Origin: a virus
IMG/VR virus record: IMGVR_UViG_3300009168_001063
Span: 1-31,814 of that record
Direction: 5' to 3' (one strand)
DNA: 31,814 bases
The notes beneath the pieces were generated by a model. That model saw only the letters and a program-made list of their open reading frames with translations. It was not told where the DNA came from and made no database searches. Of this stretch, positions 1 to 6,786 are shown piece by piece. Every line of letters starts with the position of its first letter. Positions within the stretch are counted from its first letter, which is position 1. Position numbers and translations under genes: made by a program.

Positions 1-299
1 AGCTGTTCCTGCTCGTCCAGTTGCTCCTGCTCTTGCTCTAGTTCCAGTTTTTCCAGTTCTTCAAGCTGTTCCTGCTCGTCCAGTTGCTCCTGCTCTTGCT
101 CAAGTTCCAGTTTTTCCAGTTCTTCAAGCTGTTCCTGCTCGTCCAGTTGTTCCTGCTCTTGCTCTTGCTCAAGTTCCAGTTTTTCCAGTTCTTCAAGCTG
201 TTCCTGCTCGTCCAGTTGTTCCTGCTCTTGCTCAAGTTCCAGTTTTTCTAGTTCTTCAAGCTGCTCCTGCTCGTCCAGTTGTTCTTGCTCGTCCAGTTT
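1..299 (+). repeat. 63/69-base tandem repeat encoding Ser/Cys-rich units
   Basis: The unit begins with AGCTGTTCCTGCTCG or a close variant at 1, 64, 127, 196 and 259, giving spacings of 63, 63, 69 and 63 bases (21 or 23 codons). All spacings are multiples of three, so the + frame stays open. The 69-base copy carries one extra Cys-Ser pair (TCTTGC). Near-identity of copies at DNA level indicates recent expansion by slippage or unequal recombination. Confidence 0.9.
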
Positions 300-480
300 A
301 GACTCAATATCGAGTAGTTCAAGTAGCTCCACAACAGCCCTTGCAGTTTTAAAAAGGTGGAATGGGACCGCATGGGTTAATGCACGGCTTTTAACAAATA
401 TTGGTGGCTCTTGGATAGCAAAACCACTGTTTGTCCGCACTAGCAGTAGTTGGAGCGCAGTTGATATTAGCGGCATCTAA
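1..480 (+). CDS. C-terminal part of a Ser/Cys-rich phage tail protein (5' end outside window)
   Basis: Frame 1 is open from the first base to a TAA at 478-480, giving 159 residues with no start in view, so the gene begins upstream. Residues 1 to about 112 are almost only Ser, Cys and Phe in a 21-residue repeat. The tail of about 45 residues is ordinary and Trp-rich, with KRWNGTAW, GGSW and SSSW. Such short Trp-Gly modules are common at the ends of phage tail and fibre proteins, and I infer a surface-exposed virion protein. The same Ser/Cys composition returns in the genes at 10641 and 14519, so this is probably another tail component of the same type. The function of the N-terminal part cannot be judged here. 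Confidence 0.75.
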   Translation, partial: SCSCSSSCSCSCSSSSFSSSSSCSCSSSCSCSCSSSSFSSSSSCSCSSSCSCSCSCSSSSFSSSSSCSCSSSCSCSCSSSSFSSSSSCSCSSSCSCSSSLDSISSSSSSSTTALAVLKRWNGTAWVNARLLTNIGGSWIAKPLFVRTSSSWSAVDISGI

Positions 481-621
481 CCAATTATGCTATATAATAT
501 TAATAATAATAGGGGGTTATGAGACTGTGCTGTATAACATCCTCTGTTGTCAAAAATGTTCGCTTTTACGTCAATATCTGTTGTACATAGAAGGACTGAA
601 CTATTTAGCTATGGAATTAGG

Positions 622-1089
622 ATGAAAAACAGTTTTCAACTTGTAAATCAAGAGAATCAATCCCCTTTAGATATTAGGTTTGGTGATTCGAACTCATCTA
701 CGGATACGTGGAACTATACGGATTGGGATATTGATGGCAACGGCAACCTTAAAATGATTACCAATGACGAGCAGCGTGTCCAATCCGCATTAAAATGTAT
801 TTTTACGGAGCGCCAAAGCAACGGCTACGGAAGCAAAATATATTCGTTAATTGGCGAGAAGGACATAATTGTTAGGCGTATGAGTTTGTTTATGGATTTG
901 ACAATGGCAATCATGTCACTAAAATTATTTAATGATGAGCAGAAAGACATACAAAATTTTGAAGATGAGGATTTAATTGAAACCATGACAAAGCTAATTG
1001 TGACGGAGGACAGTACCGATCCAACAACAAGTAAGATACAACTGGCGTTGAAATCATCCTCAACCATTACGAACATAGGAGTTTTATAA
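622..1089 (+). CDS. gp25/GPW-like baseplate wedge protein
   Basis: This 155-residue protein resembles the GPW/gp25 family, small lysozyme-like baseplate wedge subunits of contractile tails. It has a short N-terminal segment with Asp (SPLDIRFGD), then NDEQRVQSALKCIFTERQSNGYGSKIYSLIG. That matches the family pattern of an Asp-rich turn, a helix leading to a multi-residue loop with Gly, then a conserved Gly. I chose ATG 622 because a GGA lies six bases upstream and the length fits the family. The frame is open further up, with a TTG at 547 and an ATG at 556. The 481-621 leader has a TATAAT-like box at 493-498 but no convincing -35. The next structural gene, baseplate J, is separated from it only by a homing endonuclease, which supports the call. 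Confidence 0.7.
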   Translation: MKNSFQLVNQENQSPLDIRFGDSNSSTDTWNYTDWDIDGNGNLKMITNDEQRVQSALKCIFTERQSNGYGSKIYSLIGEKDIIVRRMSLFMDLTMAIMSLKLFNDEQKDIQNFEDEDLIETMTKLIVTEDSTDPTTSKIQLALKSSSTITNIGVL

Positions 1090-1090
1090 C

Positions 1091-1879
1091 GTGCTTATTT
1101 ATAAAGCAACTAATATACTTAATGGTAAAGTTTATATTGGACAAACAAACAGGTCAATATTGGATAAAAGGAAAAAAGAACATTTTTATAGTAAAGACGG
1201 CACTTATTTTCATAATGCTGTTAAAAAATATGGTTGGAATAATTTTTTATGGGAAACAATTGCTGTTTGTTCTGATACAAAAAAATTAGATGAACTTGAA
1301 AAACATTATATTGCTTATTATAAAGCTAACAATTCTTTATATGGGTATAATGAAACTCTTGGTGGAGAGCATGGTGCTCTTGGATATACTCATTCTTCTG
1401 AAGCGAGATTAAAAATGTCAATTAAAAAAATAGGGGTAGTTCCACACAACAAAGGAAAAGCTTGGAGTTTAGAAATAAGAAAAAAAATTTCTGAGTCAAA
1501 TAAAGGCAAACCGAAGTTTCTTCTTAGAGGAAGAAAATTTAGCGAAGAACATAAAAAACATTTATCAGAATCTAGAATTGGTAAAACGCCTTGGAATAAA
1601 GGAAAAACAAATATATTTTCTGAGAGCACTTTACAAAGAATGTCCGATGTTAAAAAAGGGCGATCTACATGGAACAAGGGAAGGTCATGGAGTGAAGAGT
1701 TTAAAAAAATATTATCAGAAAGTAATCCACATAAAAAACAAGTAATTAGAAGTGATGGGGTGGTCTTCTCTAGTATTGCGAATGCGGCTAAAGAGCTTGG
1801 TGTAAATAGAATAAATGTTTCGCGTGCTTTAAGGAAAAAGTCAAAGACAGTAAATGGATATACTTTTACATTAGGATAA
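1091..1879 (+). CDS. GIY-YIG homing endonuclease with NUMOD3 repeats and a C-terminal NUMOD1-like HTH
   Basis: The protein has 262 residues and starts with GTG at 1091, one base after the gp25-like stop. The GIY-YIG nuclease domain covers about 1-90: LIYKATN at 2-8, YIGQT at 15-19, the conserved Arg in LDKRKKEH (R27), and a Glu-containing helix LDELEKHYIAYY near 67-77. Three to four short NUMOD3-type DNA-binding repeats follow (NKGK...SLEIRKKISES, SEEHKKHLSES, SEEFKKILSES, about 118-212). A C-terminal IENR1/NUMOD1-like helix-turn-helix (AAKELGVNRINVSRALR) lies near 232-248. These proteins cut a specific DNA site in a genome lacking the gene and spread by repair; no role in particle assembly is expected. 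It sits between two baseplate genes that are normally adjacent, and its A-rich codon use differs from its neighbours. It resembles free-standing SegA-type enzymes; no intron boundaries are visible. Confidence 0.92.
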   Translation: MLIYKATNILNGKVYIGQTNRSILDKRKKEHFYSKDGTYFHNAVKKYGWNNFLWETIAVCSDTKKLDELEKHYIAYYKANNSLYGYNETLGGEHGALGYTHSSEARLKMSIKKIGVVPHNKGKAWSLEIRKKISESNKGKPKFLLRGRKFSEEHKKHLSESRIGKTPWNKGKTNIFSESTLQRMSDVKKGRSTWNKGRSWSEEFKKILSESNPHKKQVIRSDGVVFSSIANAAKELGVNRINVSRALRKKSKTVNGYTFTLG

Positions 1880-1882
1880 ATA

Positions 1883-3457
1883 ATGCGTTCTTTGGAACAA
1901 ATAAAGCAAGAACTTATTGATGCCATTCTCGCGCTTCGCAGTGATATCAAAATTGTTGCTGGAGATACGCAACATGATGTTGTCATTTCGTCTCCCGCAG
2001 GTCAATTTTATCGATTTGATGCGCTCTTAGAATTTGAAGACAGAACACGAAACCTTAATGATTTTACTAATCTCATAAATGACGAAGATTTTAAAACCAC
2101 ACTGGCTGAGGTTCTTGGAACAAAACAGGACGGTTCCGCCTATACGGTTGATGATATAAACACCTGGATTTCAGACCGCCTTGATGGATATGTGGCTGAC
2201 TTTGATATCACACGTAGTGAGGGGACGGCAGCAAGCGGGACGATTAGGCTGTACCTTTACGATGCTACACCCGTTTCATGGAGTACTTCTACAGAGTTTA
2301 CAAGCAAAACAACCTCCTATATAGCTACATCGGCCATAACAAACATTATACCAATATTAGATTCAACAACTGGGTTGTACTATGTCGATGTTCCTGTGGA
2401 AGCATCTTCTACGGGGTCTTCTGGTAATGCCGTTGTAAGTGCGATCAATGGAATGACAACAAAACCATCAAACTTCTCTTATTGCTCAAACGTTTCCGCT
2501 ATTTCCGGTGGTACGGATGAGGAAACAGACCTAAACCTTATCTCTCGATGCCAATCAGTAAACACAAAACGGGTAGGCGGCTCAAAAGCATATCTTGAAG
2601 GTTTGGCGGAAGAACAGTCTTACGTTGATGATGTAGTTACAATTGACACAGACGACCCCGAAAACGACATCTATGTGGGTTCTGTCTGCGACATTTTTTC
2701 ACAGTTTACAGGAGAAGACCTTGAGGTTGTGGAAGAGAACATTTATTGGCCTGGGGAATCTGATAACCCTGATGCGGAAATTTTTACGTTTGTCCCAAAG
2801 AATCAGCCGTTGTCTGAAAACTTTACCCCAACGTTGTTCCGATATGCGCTTGCGGCTCCTACAACGGAAGTTCAAATTGTGTCTGATGGTACAAACACTA
2901 TTGTTGAAATAGTCAAAGATTCTGGAACCTTTAGTGGATCAACGAAAGCTATGGATGTTGTAAGAGTTCGTCTTGCACATAATACGGGAACATACAAAAG
3001 AGTAATTAAGCTATTATATGGGTATGATAAGCAACCTTATAAACTACAGAATGTTTTTGATATTGATACTGAGAGACTTGTTGGGCCATCCCCACTTGTT
3101 AGGAAAGCAATTGAAGTTCCTGTTAAGGTGATATGCGAACCTACTATTGCATTTGGCTACGATCAAACAACAGTCCAAGATACCATTACTAGCAATTTGG
3201 AGTGTTATTTTAATGGGGGTACAACTTCTTTCGGGCGGCAGTACAGTAGAAAAGGTATTGGCGCTGATATATCACACTCCGATATTTCAAACATAATTCT
3301 AAGAACAGCGGGGGTTGTGTCGTTTGATTTTGATACTTTTTTTGTTATAAACACTCTTACAGGTGACAGGAACGATCCTGTTGTGGTAAAAGACAACCAA
3401 TTTGCTATTTTGAATGAAGTTGCTTTTTCTTATGACACTTTTAACGTTAGTGAATAG
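1883..3457 (+). CDS. Baseplate J-like protein
   Basis: The 524-residue product matches the baseplate-J/gp47-like family, structural subunits of the baseplate wedge periphery in contractile-tail phages (T4 gp6 and P2 gpJ are relatives by role). The clearest signature is SGGTDEETDLNLISRC at about 207-222, the family's conserved GG-x-DEE-x-D-x-x-Y/L-x-x-R segment. It is followed by GGSKAYLEGLAEE and DDVVTID, as in the family core. The N-terminal half carries a Gly/Thr-rich beta region, and the C-terminal part has IGADISHSDISNIILRTAGV, typical of the end of these proteins. The ATG is three bases after the endonuclease stop, and its ribosome binding site (AGGA) lies inside the last codons of that gene. 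The gp25-like gene upstream is the usual partner. Confidence 0.85.
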   Translation: MRSLEQIKQELIDAILALRSDIKIVAGDTQHDVVISSPAGQFYRFDALLEFEDRTRNLNDFTNLINDEDFKTTLAEVLGTKQDGSAYTVDDINTWISDRLDGYVADFDITRSEGTAASGTIRLYLYDATPVSWSTSTEFTSKTTSYIATSAITNIIPILDSTTGLYYVDVPVEASSTGSSGNAVVSAINGMTTKPSNFSYCSNVSAISGGTDEETDLNLISRCQSVNTKRVGGSKAYLEGLAEEQSYVDDVVTIDTDDPENDIYVGSVCDIFSQFTGEDLEVVEENIYWPGESDNPDAEIFTFVPKNQPLSENFTPTLFRYALAAPTTEVQIVSDGTNTIVEIVKDSGTFSGSTKAMDVVRVRLAHNTGTYKRVIKLLYGYDKQPYKLQNVFDIDTERLVGPSPLVRKAIEVPVKVICEPTIAFGYDQTTVQDTITSNLECYFNGGTTSFGRQYSRKGIGADISHSDISNIILRTAGVVSFDFDTFFVINTLTGDRNDPVVVKDNQFAILNEVAFSYDTFNVSE

Positions 3458-3465
3458 GTGGTAGC

Positions 3466-5883
3466 ATGGTAACATTATACAGAAGTTATTCAGTAAGTGT
3501 TCAAGATTCTCTAACCTTCGCGCCTGATAATGATCTTGAACTTCTTCTCTATGAAGGAAAAATTGAAATAAAAGTCAACCCTACAACGAACAAAAAAGAC
3601 ATATATAATCAGGGAACTACAACCTTAGCTACGGAGGTTTTTGATAAGAACGGCATTCCTTGTTCTGCGTTAGTTGCAGACGAAACAGAGCGCCCTGGAG
3701 AATATGACTTTACAAATATAGATTTGAATAAGTCGGGTTCATTATCTTTTTACGGAGAAACCCTCTACAGTGTTGTGGCGCGTCCAGATAATTATGACCC
3801 AAGTGATGAATTTGCAAATGCAAAGATCTTAGTATCAGAAACGGACCTAAGTGATAGTAATGTGAAACAACTAGTCAAAGCCTCCATCGGTGGAACCTCC
3901 TCTATTGTGGACAATATTATGGTTGCTGGTGGCTCCGTAACCTTCAATCAGTACACAAACGGTGTTACGAACAACAACATAAAGCAATATCTTGAGATAA
4001 CAAATTTACCATCAGAGATAACGAGTTTGACTGAAACTGCAACCTCCTATCCTACACATGCTACGGCTACAAAACTTTGTATGCGGTTTAATGTGTATTA
4101 TTCTAATGGTACAGACGCTATTAGGTGGGAAAGTGTTCCTTGTTATAAGACATCGGATAACTCTTGGGTAATACTTTTACAGTCTGATCAATATAACGTT
4201 TACAGAACGCAGGCTTTTGGTGCGCTACTTGACTTGGGTGCTATTTTTCAAAACTTTATAGTTGCGGTTGATCCTGCAAGTAATAATGTACATATTAGAA
4301 GGTTTGACACTAATCCTACAATTACCTTACCTACTACGGGTTCCACATTTGAGCGTACTTTGATTCATACTCATATGGTTGGTAACGAACCTGTTGTTGG
4401 TGTAGGTGCTTGGACATATGCAACTGCTCCGCTAACACCTTACTATAATTTGGATGTTCTTGGGACTCGTGGAATGCGGGTTACTATTAGTGGAAGAGAG
4501 GCGTTATTATTGTCCACATCCTCTAAGCTTGCTTATGATGGCACAAGTTATTTTGGGGTTAGTGCGTCTGCCCTTATAGGTTGGTTTGGAAGTTCTTATA
4601 GATTTGTGTCCTCATCAACCTCAACTATTTTGGGGCATGGTTTTAGTGCAGTTCCGACACAGCCTGTTGTTATTGGAACATCAACTGATATAAAGCTGCA
4701 GGGAACAACCACAACATATTTACAGGCAAACTCTTCAAATCAGATTTATGCTTATCGAGGTGGTAATTTAACTATTGCAATTGATAGTGCACAAACAACA
4801 TTAAAATATGTGTCTTCATACACTCTTTCTTTGAACGCAAGCTCTTCTTATTTACAAGGGGCTACGAGTGGTCAATATAGCCTTTACGTTACTCCTTCTT
4901 TGAGTGTTTTTGGGCATAATTTTACGGTAGCCTATACGCAACCGTTGGCCGTAGCTACTAGTACCTATTTAAGATTGCAAGGTACGTTAACAACGTACTT
5001 TTCAGCTACATCGTCAGATCAGCTTTATGCATATCAAAACAGTAACCAAGCTCTCGCCATAGAAGGTTCTCAGACAAAATTGAAGTTTGGTGCAACAACT
5101 GCTGGGTATTCTTTTGCTTTGGGGGGTGCAACCGCTTATTTGTCGGATGATCTTCCTACTGGGGCGTATAGACTGTATATGACAGGTTCTCTCACTGCGT
5201 TTGGGCACAATATTGCACCAGTACCAATAACACCTGCGTTTGTTGGGCTGTCAACATACGCTAGAGTACAGGGTAATTTAGATACCTATTTGATATGTAA
5301 CAGTTCCAATGAAATTTTGGCTAATGTTTATGATTCATCTTCAAGGCGATCTATTTGGCTTAAGGCGGGAGATTATCGTTTTGGATATTATGTTACAGAT
5401 ACTACGGGGGTTTATTTTAAAGCAACTACTTCTGCGTTGGCGGGGGTTGTTAATGGGTATTCTTGTCTAGCTGCAGACAGCACGTATGCACGACTTTCCC
5501 CAAACTTGGCAAATACTTTAACTATTTATGGTTCCACCCCAGCTAGTTGTACACTAACTATCTCTTCTCAATCGGTATTCTATGTAGGAAGCACCTTTAC
5601 TCAGTTGTCAACTGTTGCAAGTATGAGCACATATATTAAACTTGAATCCAATGTTATTTCTTTTGTACCTAGCACTGCATCTGGTGCCTACCCTAATACA
5701 GACACACAAGTTGGATCTATTTCAACATTTGGTTATTTAAAAGTTCCATACACCACTCTTAATTTGAGTAGTCTCCCTTGGTTGCCAGAGGGTTCTTTAG
5801 TTGTATCTATCGCTACTGGTGTTGGCTATCCTAAGATTTGTTTTAAATCTTTGGGTTCATGGAAGTATGTAAATTTGTTGTAA
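3466..5883 (+). CDS. Repeat-containing tail fibre or baseplate-associated protein
   Basis: This 805-residue protein starts eight bases after the baseplate-J-like stop, with GGTGG upstream of the ATG. Residues 1-150 are acidic and globular-looking; this end probably docks on the baseplate. From about residue 370 the chain is Ser/Thr/Tyr-rich with a recurring module: GHGF or GHN(F/I), then TQP or TP, a STY-like triplet, LQGT and TTY, a SSNQ/SSDQ turn, then KLKF/LKY. The Gly-His markers fall at about residues 390, 483 and 580. The C-terminus (SLPWLPEGSLVVS, KICFKSLGSWKYVNLL) is the kind of end seen on many phage fibres. I infer a trimeric receptor-contacting fibre. No enzymatic motif is visible, and the exact family is not recognised. 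Confidence 0.6.
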   Translation: MVTLYRSYSVSVQDSLTFAPDNDLELLLYEGKIEIKVNPTTNKKDIYNQGTTTLATEVFDKNGIPCSALVADETERPGEYDFTNIDLNKSGSLSFYGETLYSVVARPDNYDPSDEFANAKILVSETDLSDSNVKQLVKASIGGTSSIVDNIMVAGGSVTFNQYTNGVTNNNIKQYLEITNLPSEITSLTETATSYPTHATATKLCMRFNVYYSNGTDAIRWESVPCYKTSDNSWVILLQSDQYNVYRTQAFGALLDLGAIFQNFIVAVDPASNNVHIRRFDTNPTITLPTTGSTFERTLIHTHMVGNEPVVGVGAWTYATAPLTPYYNLDVLGTRGMRVTISGREALLLSTSSKLAYDGTSYFGVSASALIGWFGSSYRFVSSSTSTILGHGFSAVPTQPVVIGTSTDIKLQGTTTTYLQANSSNQIYAYRGGNLTIAIDSAQTTLKYVSSYTLSLNASSSYLQGATSGQYSLYVTPSLSVFGHNFTVAYTQPLAVATSTYLRLQGTLTTYFSATSSDQLYAYQNSNQALAIEGSQTKLKFGATTAGYSFALGGATAYLSDDLPTGAYRLYMTGSLTAFGHNIAPVPITPAFVGLSTYARVQGNLDTYLICNSSNEILANVYDSSSRRSIWLKAGDYRFGYYVTDTTGVYFKATTSALAGVVNGYSCLAADSTYARLSPNLANTLTIYGSTPASCTLTISSQSVFYVGSTFTQLSTVASMSTYIKLESNVISFVPSTASGAYPNTDTQVGSISTFGYLKVPYTTLNLSSLPWLPEGSLVVSIATGVGYPKICFKSLGSWKYVNLL
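4600..5290 (+). repeat. Three diverged repeats of about 93-97 codons within the fibre gene
   Basis: The encoded marker phe/leu-Gly-His (TTGGGGCAT or TTTGGGCA) begins at about 4630, 4909 and 5200, spacings of 279 and 291 bases. Each is followed by a related segment: a Pro-containing turn, STx, (L/V)QG, TTY/DTY and SS(N/D). The copies are diverged at DNA level, so this is an old duplication typical of beta-structured fibre shafts. Confidence 0.65.
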
Positions 5884-5906
5884 TGATAAACCTTAAACTT
5901 AATTGA
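5883..5906 (+). other. Seven-codon mini-ORF mimicking the start of the next gene
   Basis: ATG at 5883 overlaps the fibre stop (TAATG) and encodes MINLKLN before a TGA at 5904-5906. Bases 5883-5901 nearly repeat 5918-5936, the start of the downstream gene (MRNLKLT). It may be a remnant of a local duplication or a coupling peptide. There is no direct proof that it is translated. Confidence 0.3.
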
Positions 5907-5917
5907 AAGGATGAACT

Positions 5918-6250
5918 ATGAGAAACCTTAAACTGACGGCTGAGGAAGCAAAATTTGCTTTCCAGATCGTGAATGCTCCGACAAACCCTCAAAGGGGTCT
6001 TACTACGAGTGAGATTGACACAAGACTTGAGCTGTATGAGAAGCTTGAGAGCACGGCAGATAAAAAAACTGTTGCTGGTGGGGAGTCGTTAGCCTTCAAA
6101 GATTGTGAGGTGAAGTTGAAGGAGAGTGAGTTCAATAAACTTATTGAAATCTTCACAACCTTCGAATGTTGGGGAAGTGTTGATGATGGGCGTAAGGGTA
6201 AAAAGCTTGTGGAGAAGATCAAGGAGACAACGAAGGAGGATGACAAATGA
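5918..6250 (+). CDS. Small phage protein of unknown function
   Basis: The gene encodes 110 residues and has a good ribosome binding site (AAAGGA at about 5906-5911, seven bases before the ATG). The protein is helix-rich and highly charged. It opens with LKLTAEEAKFAFQIVNAP, has a middle charged helix and a segment SEFNKLIEIFTTFECW, and ends in a Lys/Glu-rich tail (KKLVEKIKETTKEDDK). There is no signal peptide or membrane segment. Its stop overlaps the next start (ATGA), so the two are translationally coupled. It sits between a fibre and a baseplate-type protein, so a tail-assembly or regulatory role is possible. I do not recognise the family. Confidence 0.75.
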   Translation: MRNLKLTAEEAKFAFQIVNAPTNPQRGLTTSEIDTRLELYEKLESTADKKTVAGGESLAFKDCEVKLKESEFNKLIEIFTTFECWGSVDDGRKGKKLVEKIKETTKEDDK

Positions 6251-6558
6251 GGGCTGGAGATGCAAAGAAATTTTTAGAGCAAGCCATTCTTTGTGATCGG
6301 AAAGAAGACCTTGATCCAGAGCGTTTTGATATTCACGATAACTTTATTTTAAACGCTGTTTCAGCATATAAAAAAGGTGAGCCGTCAGAATATATAAAAA
6401 TGCTTTGTGAAGGTTTTATCACAACGGAAGAGCTTACGGTTCAAAGACGGGTTGCGGTTTTGAGAATGTTTAGGGATGTACTTTCTGAATTGGCAAAACC
6501 AGATGGAACGGAAACCAAAGACAGGCTACGTTCTCTACTAACTGCATATTTTATATGA
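6247..6558 (+). CDS. Small helical phage protein of unknown function
   Basis: The gene encodes 103 residues and starts inside the stop of the preceding gene (ATGA overlap). The sequence is predicted by eye to be mostly helical, with charged amphipathic stretches (DAKKFLEQAILCDRKEDLDP, TVQRRVAVLRMFRDVLSELA) and no membrane segment or metal-binding cluster. It is the last gene before the 228-base gap, so it likely closes the transcription unit that includes the gp25-like, J-like and fibre genes. Its family is not recognised. Coupling to the 110-residue neighbour suggests the two act together. Confidence 0.75.
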   Translation: MRAGDAKKFLEQAILCDRKEDLDPERFDIHDNFILNAVSAYKKGEPSEYIKMLCEGFITTEELTVQRRVAVLRMFRDVLSELAKPDGTETKDRLRSLLTAYFI

Positions 6559-6786
6559 GCAACCTTTATTACTTTTTTTATAATGTTTGCTCAAACCCTA
6601 TTGCGGTTGGTATTTTATGGTTTTGTGGTTTAATAGGTTAAGTTGAGTTAATTAGAATTAACTTAACCTATTTAACATGGCTTCGTAGGATGCGTTTTAA
6701 GGGTGGCTTTAGGAACCAATGATAGTAGGCGAAAACAGGCTTAGAGTGCCGTAGAACGCAAAAGAATGGGCTAAAATAGGCTAAAA
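6559..6786 (+). other. Longest non-coding gap of the window, with an inverted repeat
   Basis: No credible gene is seen in these 228 bases. They hold a perfect 13-base inverted repeat (see 6632-6672), an AT-rich stretch, and a final segment with the direct repeat GGCTAAAA at about 6769 and 6778, just before the next ATG. The gene at 6787 lacks an obvious Shine-Dalgarno site. I see no tRNA, no clear sigma-70 promoter and no U-run after the hairpin. It is the natural place for a late promoter or regulatory site, which is inference. Confidence 0.5.
6632..6672. repeat. Perfect 13-base inverted repeat in the intergenic gap
   Basis: The arms AATAGGTTAAGTT (6632-6644) and AACTTAACCTATT (6660-6672) are exact reverse complements separated by 15 bases, which themselves contain AATT..AATT. 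The stem is AT-rich and not followed by a T-run on either strand. It fits an operator or a weak bidirectional transcription barrier better than a textbook intrinsic terminator. Confidence 0.75.

Noticed and set aside
38-235. - strand frame rich in Lys, Asn, Ser
   Set aside because: Antisense of the 63-base Ser/Cys repeat; the + frame is open throughout.
481-540. TATAAT-like box at 493-498 as a promoter
   Set aside because: No acceptable -35 box at 15-19 bases upstream; left out as a promoter.
431-625. 64-codon + frame before the gp25-like gene
   Set aside because: It overlaps the end of the first gene and the start of the gp25-like gene, has no ribosome binding site and lacks family features.
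1390-1986. 198-codon - strand frame
   Set aside because: It lies opposite the homing endonuclease, whose motifs are clear. It has no ribosome binding site and no recognisable protein features.
6632-6672. Inverted repeat as intrinsic terminator
   Set aside because: The stem is AT-rich and there is no T-run on either side, so it is listed only as an inverted repeat.
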